Assembly: GCA_012512595.1 (NCBI GenBank) | Contig: JAAZDW010000026.1 | Span: forward strand, 1 to 39,820 | DNA: 39,820 nt | Origin: Erysipelothrix sp. | GTDB taxonomy: Bacteria > Bacillota_I > Bacilli_A > Erysipelotrichales > Erysipelotrichaceae | Reading direction: 5' to 3' | In this document: positions 32,567 through 39,820 of the stretch, in pieces | Position numbering within the stretch: position 1 is the first letter of the stretch | Layout: each line of letters opens with the position of its first letter | Program-made: the position numbers and the translations under genes | Notes under the pieces: generated by a model | What the model was told of the DNA's origin: nothing | What the model saw: the letters and a program-made list of their open reading frames with translations, nothing else | Databases searched by the model: none

Positions 32567-33259
32567 ATGATTATAAAAAGATTTATTGAAAATTTAAAAG
32601 AAAAAGATATTGAGTTGACAGAAAAACAGTTAAGTCAATTTGAAGATTATCGAAAATTACTTCAAGAGTACAATACGAAAATTAATTTAACTGCGATTAT
32701 AGAAACCGATGAAATCTATATAAAACATTTTTATGATTCACTGATTCCAGCCTTTCATCATAAAATTGAAGGTAGCTTACTTGATGTAGGTGCGGGTGCG
32801 GGTTTTCCAAGTTTGCCACTAAAAATTGTGTTTCCGCAATTAGATATAACAATTTTAGAACCGATTACAAAAAGAACCAACTTCTTAAAGGTTGTGACTC
32901 AGAAACTAGATTTAGATGTTAGAATTGTAAATGAGCGGGCAGAAGATTATATTAAGGAGACTTCCATAAAATATGACTTTGTTACCGCAAGGGCTGTGGC
33001 CAATATGCAAATCTTGGCTGAACTATGCATCCCTTTTGTTAAAGTTGGGGGCTATTTTATTGCGATGAAGGGAAGTCGTTATCAAGAAGAGTTAGACTTA
33101 TCTCAAAACGCCTTTAAATTACTAAAAAGCAATGTTGAGTCAGTCTATGAAGATACTTTAGATGGTGCAGTTAGGGCAACGATATTTATTAATAAAAAGG
33201 CAAAGACACCATATAAATATCCTCGCAACTATTCACAAATAAAACAAAAACCACTTTAA
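32567..33259 (+). CDS. rsmG: 16S rRNA (guanine527-N7)-methyltransferase
   Basis: 230 residues. SAM-dependent methylation of G527 in the 530 loop. Motif I LDVGAGAGFPSLPLKI and the segment FVTARAVANMQILAEL with YFIAMKGSRY are typical. AGTGGAGGG at 32552-32560 precedes the ATG. It sits between mnmG and noc as in Bacillus. The final residues (KTPYKYPRNYSQIKQKPL) match the family's C terminus. Confidence 0.96.
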   Translation: MIIKRFIENLKEKDIELTEKQLSQFEDYRKLLQEYNTKINLTAIIETDEIYIKHFYDSLIPAFHHKIEGSLLDVGAGAGFPSLPLKIVFPQLDITILEPITKRTNFLKVVTQKLDLDVRIVNERAEDYIKETSIKYDFVTARAVANMQILAELCIPFVKVGGYFIAMKGSRYQEELDLSQNAFKLLKSNVESVYEDTLDGAVRATIFINKKAKTPYKYPRNYSQIKQKPL

Positions 33260-33273
33260 AGAAGGAGAGCTTT

Positions 33274-34035
33274 ATGAAGAATGTTAATAAAATTTCCATA
33301 GACCTAATTAAGCCAAATCGTTATCAGCCCAGGTCGGTATTTGATGATGACAAAATAATGGAGTTGGCTCAGTCAATCAGAGAAAATGGTCTAATCCAAC
33401 CGATTGTGGTCAGAGTTGATGGTGATAAATATGAAATTATTGCCGGAGAACGCCGCTATCGGGCGAGTATTTTAGCAGGACTTGTTGAGGTAGATGTTAT
33501 AATAAAGGAAGTTGAGGACAAACACTTGTCACAAATGGCCTTAGTTGAAAATATTCAGCGCGAAGATTTGACATCGATTGAAGAAGCTAGAGCTTATTTA
33601 CAACTTCAAAAGCAGTTTGGCATGACGCAAGACCGCATAGCCAAGCAAATGGGTAAATCTCAGTCAACAATTGCCAACAAGCTAAGACTGTTAAATTTAG
33701 AAGGTGTAGTTCAAAATGCCATCGCTAACCGAGAAATAAGTGAACGTCATGCACGGGCCCTACTTTCAGTTGAAAAAAACAAACAGGTTGAAATGCTAAA
33801 TGATATTATTGAGAAAAAATTGACAGTTAACCAAACTGAAGATTTAATCAAGTCAAGAAATGGTGGCGACAAGAAAGCTAAACCAACAACAAAAGGGTTT
33901 TCAAGAAATCACCAATTGGCAATTAATACAATTAATCAAGCCGTAAAAATGGCCCAAAAATTTGGAATCGATACCAATGTCAGTCAAGAAGAAACTGATG
34001 AGGAAATAAGACTAATCATAACAATACAGAAATAA
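33274..34035 (+). CDS. noc: ParB-like nucleoid occlusion protein Noc, without N-terminal membrane helix
   Basis: 253 residues. ParB/Srx domain with CTP-binding GERRYRA at 58-64, then an HTH (KQMGKSQSTIANKLRLLNL) and a C-terminal dimerisation part. SQSTIANKLRLL, ISERHARALL and FSRN are features of Noc rather than Spo0J, and the position just after rsmG fits noc. Noc spreads on DNA from its own sites and keeps the division ring off the nucleoid by anchoring DNA to the membrane. Bacillus Noc has about 30 residues before the ParB domain, including an amphipathic membrane helix; here the protein starts directly with MKNVNKISIDLIKPNRYQPR. ATG after GAAGGAGAG; no longer frame with a start is visible. 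Confidence 0.85.
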   Translation: MKNVNKISIDLIKPNRYQPRSVFDDDKIMELAQSIRENGLIQPIVVRVDGDKYEIIAGERRYRASILAGLVEVDVIIKEVEDKHLSQMALVENIQREDLTSIEEARAYLQLQKQFGMTQDRIAKQMGKSQSTIANKLRLLNLEGVVQNAIANREISERHARALLSVEKNKQVEMLNDIIEKKLTVNQTEDLIKSRNGGDKKAKPTTKGFSRNHQLAINTINQAVKMAQKFGIDTNVSQEETDEEIRLIITIQK

Positions 34036-34045
34036 GAGGGATAGT

Positions 34046-34813
34046 ATGGGAAAAATTATTGCAGTCGCAAATCAAAAAGGTGGAGTTGGAAAGACAACGA
34101 CAACAGTCAATTTAGGTGCAGCGCTAGCATATTTAAAGAAGAATGTTCTAATTGTTGACTTTGACCCACAGGGCAATGCAACACAAGGTGTTGGTGCCTA
34201 CAATTCAAATATAAAAAAGACATCTTATGATTTATTGTTTTCTGACACCCAACCAAGTGAGATAGTAAAAAAACTGACTAGACCACCCCTTTCCATAATT
34301 CCGGCTACAATAGATCTAGCAGGAGCAGACCTTGAAATGGTTGAATATAAGGTGGGGCGTGAAACCTTACTAAAACAAAAACTAGATATGATTAAAGATG
34401 ATTATGATTATATCCTGATTGATTGTCCGCCATCTTTAGGCCTTTTAAATACAAATGCCTTTACAGCGGCGGACTCGGTTTTAATTCCAGTTCAATGTGA
34501 ATATTATGCACTTGAAGGACTAACACAATTATTATCTACCATTAGATTAATCCAAAGATTATTTAATCGTAAATTAATTATTGAAGGGGTTTTACTAACA
34601 ATGTTTGATGCTAGAACCAACCTCAGTTTAGAAGTTCAACAAGAAGTTAGAAAATATTTTAAGGAAAGTACTTATAAAACCTATATACCTAGAAGTGTTA
34701 AGTTATCAGAAGCTCCATCACGTGGGCAATCAATATTTGAATATGATGTTAAATCGGTAGGTGCCACTGCTTATGCAGCATTGGCTAAGGAAATCATTGA
34801 AAGTAACGAATAG
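34046..34813 (+). CDS. parA: Chromosome partition ATPase ParA (Soj)
   Basis: 255 residues. Deviant Walker A KGGVGKTTT at 11-19, Walker A' IVDFDPQGNATQG and Walker B YILIDCPPSLGLL. ParA binds DNA non-specifically as an ATP dimer and is released by ParB, moving origins apart; Soj also affects DnaA. The start is 10 nt after noc, with AGAGGGAT upstream. ParB follows after 11 nt. Full-length and typical. Confidence 0.96.
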   Translation: MGKIIAVANQKGGVGKTTTTVNLGAALAYLKKNVLIVDFDPQGNATQGVGAYNSNIKKTSYDLLFSDTQPSEIVKKLTRPPLSIIPATIDLAGADLEMVEYKVGRETLLKQKLDMIKDDYDYILIDCPPSLGLLNTNAFTAADSVLIPVQCEYYALEGLTQLLSTIRLIQRLFNRKLIIEGVLLTMFDARTNLSLEVQQEVRKYFKESTYKTYIPRSVKLSEAPSRGQSIFEYDVKSVGATAYAALAKEIIESNE

Positions 34814-34824
34814 AGGGATGATTT

Positions 34825-35694
34825 ATGAGCAATAAGAAATTAGGTCGTGGGTTAGGCGCTATTTTTGGCGATGATTTAAGCAATGTCATCGAAGATATTC
34901 AACAGGGATCATCAAGTGAATTATCTGGTAAGAAAATGGATGTATTACTTTCTGAAATAAGAAGTAACCCATATCAACCAAGAAAAACTTTTGATCAAGA
35001 AAAAATCACTGAACTTGCTATTAGTATAAAACAGCATGGAGTTTTTACACCAATTTTAATTAGACAATCAATTAACGGTTATGAACTAGTAGCTGGAGAA
35101 CGTAGGGTAATCGCGGCAAGAGAAGTTGGTTTAGAAACGGTACCGGCAATTTTAGTTGATTTTGATGATGATTCTATGATGGAAATTGGCTTGTTAGAAA
35201 ACATTCAACGTGAAGATTTAAATGTTATTGAGGAAGCAAACGCATATAGTCAAATGATGGATAAACTAGAATTAACTCAAAATGATCTTTCCCAAAGAGT
35301 TGGTAAGACACGAGAACATATCGCAAACATTGTAAGATTACTAAAACTTCCAACAACAGTTCAAAACATGGTTGTGGAAAAAAAGTTAACAATGAGTCAT
35401 GTTCGTCCACTAATTACACTTGAGGATAAAGATGAAATTGAATATTACGCAAAAGAAATTGTTGAAAAAGGTTTATCAGTAAGAGCAGTTGAAAGTTTAA
35501 TGCGTGCCGATAAAGAACCAGCCCAAAGACAAGAAAAACCTCGACTAGACCCACAATTACTAGATGTTGAGAGAGGCATTGCGACAAGATTATCTACAAA
35601 GGTTAAAATCAATCCAAAAAACATTCAAATTAGCTATAATGATATTAGTGATTTGAATCGAATTTTAGGGGAAATGGGACTTTTAGAAGACTAA
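34825..35694 (+). CDS. parB: Chromosome partition protein ParB (Spo0J), altered CTP motif
   Basis: 289 residues. The N-terminal ParA-contact segment NKKLGRGLGAIFG, the ParB/Srx domain (about 40-135), the HTH segment KTREHIANIVRLLKL and the C-terminal dimer domain are all present. Box II is usually GERRxRA; here residues 91-97 read GERRVIA, so the last Arg is Ile96. GERR itself and ENIQREDLNVIEEA are intact. ParB is a CTP-dependent DNA clamp loaded at parS. I found no convincing parS site in this window. It is co-transcribed with parA, and the SGNH hydrolase follows after 19 nt. Confidence 0.94.
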   Translation: MSNKKLGRGLGAIFGDDLSNVIEDIQQGSSSELSGKKMDVLLSEIRSNPYQPRKTFDQEKITELAISIKQHGVFTPILIRQSINGYELVAGERRVIAAREVGLETVPAILVDFDDDSMMEIGLLENIQREDLNVIEEANAYSQMMDKLELTQNDLSQRVGKTREHIANIVRLLKLPTTVQNMVVEKKLTMSHVRPLITLEDKDEIEYYAKEIVEKGLSVRAVESLMRADKEPAQRQEKPRLDPQLLDVERGIATRLSTKVKINPKNIQISYNDISDLNRILGEMGLLED

Positions 35695-35713
35695 TAGTCT
35701 TTACGGAGGATTT

Positions 35714-36853
35714 ATGAGCAAATATGTACCAGTCTTTGGTTATAAAACAAAAAACTATAATTTAACCAGAGTTTTTATTCATGGAACATCTCAAACACTA
35801 ACCTTTAAAACCGCTATTTCTGGTAATAAAATAAGAATCCTTTTTACAAATAAATTTAGCCCAAGAAATCTAAGAGTATTAAGAATGTATTTAATAATTG
35901 AAGGCGTCAAATATAATGTTACGCTAAAAAACAAGAGATGGTTTAAGCTAAAACCTAATCAAGAGGTGTATAGTGATGTGATAAATTTATATCAAGATAA
36001 TTATGATTTTATTACAATTGAGACAAAGTTTGGATTTTTTGCAAAAGGTTATAGTGCTGGAGATTTTAATAGTACCAAACAAGCATTAGTAAAACACTAT
36101 GGTATATTTAATCGCAAGGTTAATTTAGGGTTAAGAACAAAAGCAATTAGTAAACCGCACCTGCAAATTTCACTACTAATAAAACAAGTGGAAATAATAG
36201 ATCAAAAAGCTAAAAGTGTCGCTTGGCTAGGCGATTCACTCACAAACCATGCTTATTACACCCAAGCGTTACAAAATCGAATCATTGAAAAGAAGTATCC
36301 TGTTAGCATTATAAATGCTGGGCAAAGTGGTAATAGATTATTAAAAGATGGGCGTTTACTATTAAAAGATATTTTTGGTGATAGTGCCCTATCAAGAATA
36401 GAAAATGACATTTTTAAGTTTAACAAGCCTGCTGTGGTGGTAGTAGCGGTTGGTATAAATGATTTAATCCATCCGGCAACCCTCGTATCAGCTGAAGAAC
36501 TTCCTGAGACCTATGAAATGATTGATGGTTATTTAGAGTTGTTGAAGATTATTAAGAGTCACAAAAGTAAGGCGGTTATTACAACAATAACCCCGTTTAA
36601 TGGCTATAAGGATAATGTTTTACCCCAAGCAGAAGAACGCCGAAAAGAAATCAATGCCTGGATTAGAAGCCAAAAAGATTATGATTGGGTTTTCGATTTA
36701 GATGCAATAGTTAAAGATGATCAGGATTCGACATGGCTTGCGCCAGTATTTAGAGGTGATGATAACTTACACTTTCTCCAAGAAGGTGGTCAAATCATTG
36801 CTGACAAATTTGACTTAGAGTCTTTAATTAAATTGTTAGAATTAGATAATTAA
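35714..36853 (+). CDS. SGNH/GDSL-family hydrolase with N-terminal beta domain, no signal peptide
   Basis: 379 residues. The C-terminal SGNH domain has block I GDSLT (Ser175), block II NAGQSGNRLL, block III GIND (Asn249) and block V DNLH (Asp350, His353), so the catalytic set is complete. The first ~160 residues look like a beta-sandwich (LTFKTAISGNKIRILFTNKF) of the kind found in front of secreted esterases. The N terminus MSKYVPVFGYKTKNYNLTR has no signal or anchor, so the enzyme should be cytosolic. Start after ACGGAGG. It is the last gene of the parAB unit before a terminator. Substrate unknown. Confidence 0.85.
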   Translation: MSKYVPVFGYKTKNYNLTRVFIHGTSQTLTFKTAISGNKIRILFTNKFSPRNLRVLRMYLIIEGVKYNVTLKNKRWFKLKPNQEVYSDVINLYQDNYDFITIETKFGFFAKGYSAGDFNSTKQALVKHYGIFNRKVNLGLRTKAISKPHLQISLLIKQVEIIDQKAKSVAWLGDSLTNHAYYTQALQNRIIEKKYPVSIINAGQSGNRLLKDGRLLLKDIFGDSALSRIENDIFKFNKPAVVVVAVGINDLIHPATLVSAEELPETYEMIDGYLELLKIIKSHKSKAVITTITPFNGYKDNVLPQAEERRKEINAWIRSQKDYDWVFDLDAIVKDDQDSTWLAPVFRGDDNLHFLQEGGQIIADKFDLESLIKLLELDN

Positions 36854-36879
36854 AATCAATCAAAGTGGTTGATTTTTTT
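36852..36879 (+). terminator. Intrinsic terminator after the SGNH hydrolase
   Basis: AAAATCAATC (36852-36861), loop AAAGT, GGTTGATTTT (36867-36876, one T-G pair), then T3. It separates the parAB unit from mutS. Confidence 0.82.
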
Positions 36880-36914
36880 ATATAAAAACGATGGGTGAAA
36901 TTAGGCAATAATTT

Positions 36915-36923
36915 TGATACAAT
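36915..36923 (+). promoter_or_regulatory. Promoter of mutS-mutL (extended -10)
   Basis: TGATACAAT at 36915-36923. Predicted start near 36930 gives a leader of about 17 nt containing TTGAGG (36935-36940). Confidence 0.65.
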
Positions 36924-36946
36924 GGTTATAGAAATTGAGGTTTTTT

Positions 36947-39466
36947 ATGAAGCAACATACTCCAATGATTAGACAATATTTGAAGATAAAAAAAGAGCAT
37001 GCAGATGCTTTAATTTTTTATCGCTTAGGCGATTTTTATGAACTGTTTTTTGATGATGCAAAAATAGCCGCTAAAGAGTTAGACTTAGTTTTAACGGCAA
37101 GACACGCAAAGGCTGAAAATCAAGTCCCAATGTGTGGAGTCCCCCACCATGCGGCTTCGAGTTATATCTTACGATTGACTCAAAAAGGGTATAAAGTCGC
37201 AATTGTTGAACAATTAGAAGATCCGGCTGATGCAGTAGGTATTGTAAAACGGGGTGTGGTTAAAGTTGTTACACCAGGAACAGTAATGGATGAGTTAGGC
37301 GAAGACAGTGAAAGTATTTACTTAGCTGCGGTAACTGACTTTAGCTACGGTTATGGTGTAGCCTTATGTGAGATGGCAAGTGGTAACATTACAGTTAGCC
37401 ACATTGACTATGACAAGACTTTACTAATAGAAAAAATACTTAGTTATAACACAAAGGAAGTTGTAGTTGCTAAAGGATTTGATGAAAAAACTTTAAAAGT
37501 GCTTGCAAATGTTCCAGACCTAATTATTTCTTATGAAGAAGTTGAAGAGTTGAAAGGTTATCACAATTTGTATGAAGATATCAATAATCATAATCTGCTA
37601 GAAACAATAATGTTAATTTTAAGCTACTTAAATAAAACACAGATGAAAATGCTAAAACATTTGCGTAAAATTGAAGTCGAAAATAGACAAGATTATCTTA
37701 GAATGGACTATGCATCAATTCTAAATCTTGAATTGGTAGAATCAATCAAAGTAAGCAACAATCAAAAGTCCTTGTGGGATTTTTTAAATAAAACAAGAAC
37801 TTCAATGGGAGCCAGGTTATTGAAAACTTGGATCACAAAACCCCTTGTGAGTAAAAGTCAGATTCAGTCTCGACAAAACATGATTAGCGTTATTAAGGAT
37901 GACTTTTTACTAAGAGATAATTTGAAAGAAAATTTAAGTATGATCTATGATTTAGAACGTTTAAGTGCCAAGTTTGCCTATGGCAATGCTAATCCAATTG
38001 ATGCAATTAGACTTAAAACTTCATTAGCAGTAATTCCGGAAATAATAGATGGCTTAATAGTATACCAAGAATTTTTTGACCTCGTTAATGTTGAAACTTT
38101 GAATGAATTATATTTACTGTTAGATAGTGCTATAGTTGATAAGCCACCTTCATCATTAAGAGATGGAAGCATCTTTAAAGCAGGTTATAGTATTGAATTA
38201 GATCAAGCACGCTTAATTCAAAGAGAAGGACAAAATTGGATCTTAGCATTAGAGGCAAAAGAACGTGAAAAAACGGGTGTCAATAATCTAAAGGTAGGCT
38301 ACAACCGTGTCTTTGGCTACTTTTTTGAAGTGACAAAAGCGAACATGCATAAAATAAAGGAAGAAGACGGTTATACTAGAAAACAGACGCTTACAAACGT
38401 AGAACGCTTCATTAGTGATGAACTAAAAGAAAAAGAAGATGAAATATTAAATGCAGATGATAAAAGTCGCCACCTTGAATATCGATTATTTTTAGATCTA
38501 ACTCAAAGGGTGGTTGAATATATGCCCCAACTTTTAGTATTGGCAAAAACGATTTCTAACATTGATGTCCTTTATGCATTAAGTGAAATTGCAACCGGCA
38601 GTGGATATGTAAAACCACTAATGAGTGAAATTGGCCAATTTGAAATAATTGATGGACGACATCCTATTTTAGACAAAATTATGACAGACAGAAAGTATGT
38701 TTCAAACACGCTCACTTTAAGTGAAAAGGATTTATGGATAATTACAGGTCCAAATATGGGTGGTAAGTCAACTTTTATGCGGCAAGTGACATTAATAGTT
38801 ATCTTAGCCCAAATGGGAAGTTATGTTCCTGCCCAAAGTGCAATCATTCCAATCTTTGATCAACTTTTTACAAGAATTGGTGCTAGTGATGACATCTTAA
38901 GTGGTCAGTCAACTTTCATGGTTGAAATGTTTGAGGCAAATAATGCACTTCAAAATGCTACAGAAAACTCATTAATAATTTTTGATGAAATAGGAAGAGG
39001 AACTTCTACTTATGATGGGATGTCTTTAGCAAAAGCAATGATTGAATACATTGCGACTAACATAAAAGCCAAGACCCTATTTTCAACCCACTACCATGAA
39101 TTAGTGCAATTAGCAGATAATTTTTCCAACATTGAAAACTATAATGTTGAAGTGCATGAAAAAGATGGCGATGTGACATTTTTATATAAACTAATTCCTG
39201 GTCAAGCTGATCGATCATATGGAATTAATGTCGCAAAATTGGCGGGACTACCTAATTCAATTATTGAAAGATCGACTGAAATATTATCAGAGCTAGAGTC
39301 CAAAAAAGTTATAAATTCAAATCAAAAAATTATTATGGAAAAGGAAGTAGTCCCAAAAAGATTAAAAAAGATTGAGGAATTACTTCTTAATATTGATATC
39401 AATGATTTAACTCCGCTAGCGGCGTTACAGTTTTTAGATGATTTAAAAAGCAAGCTAGATAAATAG
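36947..39466 (+). CDS. mutS: DNA mismatch repair protein MutS
   Basis: 839 residues from the ATG at 36947; a TTG at 36935 is the ribosome-binding site itself. The mismatch-reading Phe-x-Glu is present in [11 protein letters not shown]. The ATPase has Walker [10 protein letters not shown] at 601-609 and Walker B with D680-E681 in [13 protein letters not shown], followed by [12 protein letters not shown]. Domains in order: mismatch-binding, connector, core/clamp and ATPase. Length is as in Bacillus MutS1. mutL begins 13 nt after the stop. Confidence 0.97.
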   Translation: MKQHTPMIRQYLKIKKEHADALIFYRLGDFYELFFDDAKIAAKELDLVLTARHAKAENQVPMCGVPHHAASSYILRLTQKGYKVAIVEQLEDPADAVGIVKRGVVKVVTPGTVMDELGEDSESIYLAAVTDFSYGYGVALCEMASGNITVSHIDYDKTLLIEKILSYNTKEVVVAKGFDEKTLKVLANVPDLIISYEEVEELKGYHNLYEDINNHNLLETIMLILSYLNKTQMKMLKHLRKIEVENRQDYLRMDYASILNLELVESIKVSNNQKSLWDFLNKTRTSMGARLLKTWITKPLVSKSQIQSRQNMISVIKDDFLLRDNLKENLSMIYDLERLSAKFAYGNANPIDAIRLKTSLAVIPEIIDGLIVYQEFFDLVNVETLNELYLLLDSAIVDKPPSSLRDGSIFKAGYSIELDQARLIQREGQNWILALEAKEREKTGVNNLKVGYNRVFGYFFEVTKANMHKIKEEDGYTRKQTLTNVERFISDELKEKEDEILNADDKSRHLEYRLFLDLTQRVVEYMPQLLVLAKTISNIDVLYALSEIATGSGYVKPLMSEIGQFEIIDGRHPILDKIMTDRKYVSNTLTLSEKDLWIITGPNMGGKSTFMRQVTLIVILAQMGSYVPAQSAIIPIFDQLFTRIGASDDILSGQSTFMVEMFEANNALQNATENSLIIFDEIGRGTSTYDGMSLAKAMIEYIATNIKAKTLFSTHYHELVQLADNFSNIENYNVEVHEKDGDVTFLYKLIPGQADRSYGINVAKLAGLPNSIIERSTEILSELESKKVINSNQKIIMEKEVVPKRLKKIEELLLNIDINDLTPLAALQFLDDLKSKLDK

Positions 39467-39479
39467 ATTAGAGGTAATT

Positions 39480-39820
39480 ATGGCTAAAATAAAAAAACTA
39501 GATAAACACTTAATGAATATGATTGCGGCAGGTGAAGTAGTTGAAAGGCCGGCGGGGATTGTTAAAGAATTAGTCGATAACGCTATCGATGCCAAAGCAA
39601 CAATTATTGAAGTTATTGTAAAAGAGGGTGGAATAGATTTAATTCAGGTTATTGAGAATGGAATCGTCATGTCAAAAGAAGACGCTATTTTATCATTTGA
39701 AAGACATGCAACAAGTAAAATTGAAAATGAGGCAGACTTATGGGCAATTGGTACTTTAGGTTTTAGGGGTGAGGCGCTACCATCCATTGCATCAGTTTCA
39801 CGTGTACATTTAATTACTAA
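39480..39820 (+). CDS. mutL: DNA mismatch repair protein MutL, N-terminal part (runs off window), altered ATP motif II
   Basis: The ATG at 39480 after AGAGGTAATT opens a frame to the window end, 113 residues. [20 protein letters not shown] (motif I, with catalytic Glu30 and Asn34), FERHATSKI and [17 protein letters not shown] identify the GHKL ATPase of MutL. Motif II, normally DNGxG(I/M), reads ENGIVM (59-64): the adenine-contacting Asp is Glu59 and the second Gly is Val63. Two other conserved positions also differ (Asp33 for Glu, Lys39 for Gly in the usual ENSIDAGA). The gene continues beyond the window, so I cannot tell whether it is intact. Confidence 0.93.
   Translation, partial: MAKIKKLDKHLMNMIAAGEVVERPAGIVKELVDNAIDAKATIIEVIVKEGGIDLIQVIENGIVMSKEDAILSFERHATSKIENEADLWAIGTLGFRGEALPSIASVSRVHLIT

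Noticed and set aside
39794-39809. GTTTCACGTG in mutL as parS
   Set aside because: One half matches parS but the other half does not (about 11 of 16 positions). It encodes the conserved VSRVH stretch of MutL.

Overview
The window is AT-rich and gene-dense. It reads as chromosome of a low-GC Bacillota/Mycoplasmatota-type bacterium. Gene order matches several Bacillus chromosomal blocks: glyA-upp, tilS-hpt-ftsH-hslO-dusB-lysS, tmk-holB-ricT-rsmI, mnmG-rsmG-noc-parA-parB, and mutS-mutL. All tryptophans I checked are TGG, and TGA ends the AlkA-like gene, so the standard bacterial code is in use. Sporulation, ATP synthase and wall-synthesis genes that usually lie inside these blocks are absent. 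This points to a reduced, non-sporulating lineage such as Acholeplasmatales/Izemoplasmatales or a relative; that placement is inference.

Layout. 1-2200: end of glyA, then upp, a small DUF1146 membrane protein and an mreB/mbl-type actin. 2280-2850: an orphan MazF/PemK-fold protein. 2900-10070: tilS, hpt, ftsH, hslO, dusB, lysS (tRNA decoding, purine salvage, membrane proteolysis, redox chaperone, lysyl-tRNA). 10186-10620: dps. 10725-14249 (minus strand): a DUF4430 lipid/membrane-anchored protein, an ECF-type S component and the B12-dependent ribonucleotide reductase nrdJ, which together look like a cobalamin uptake-and-use module. 14563-18440: a three-gene AfuABC/FbpABC-type ABC importer with a cre-like site over its predicted start of transcription. 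18608-21905: tmk, holB, ricT, rsmI. 22048-24683: a DtxR/MntR-type metal regulator, an ROK sugar kinase and manA.

24700-27800 is an accessory, decaying stretch. It holds a two-TM hypothetical protein, a DsrE-like protein, a metallophosphoesterase and a cyclase-family hydrolase, with the wreckage of two older genes between them (a COG3910-type AAA ATPase and a small thioredoxin-like protein). 27900-30660: T-box leader, metG and an AlkA-like DNA glycosylase. 30665-36850: mnmG, rsmG, noc, parA, parB and a cytosolic-looking SGNH hydrolase. 36947-end: mutS and the start of mutL, whose ATPase motif II is unusual.

Promoters mostly have an extended -10 (TGnTATAAT) with poor -35 boxes, and several predicted leaders are only about 8-17 nt long. 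Intrinsic terminators are clear and close many units. No tRNA, rRNA, CRISPR array or insertion sequence was seen.
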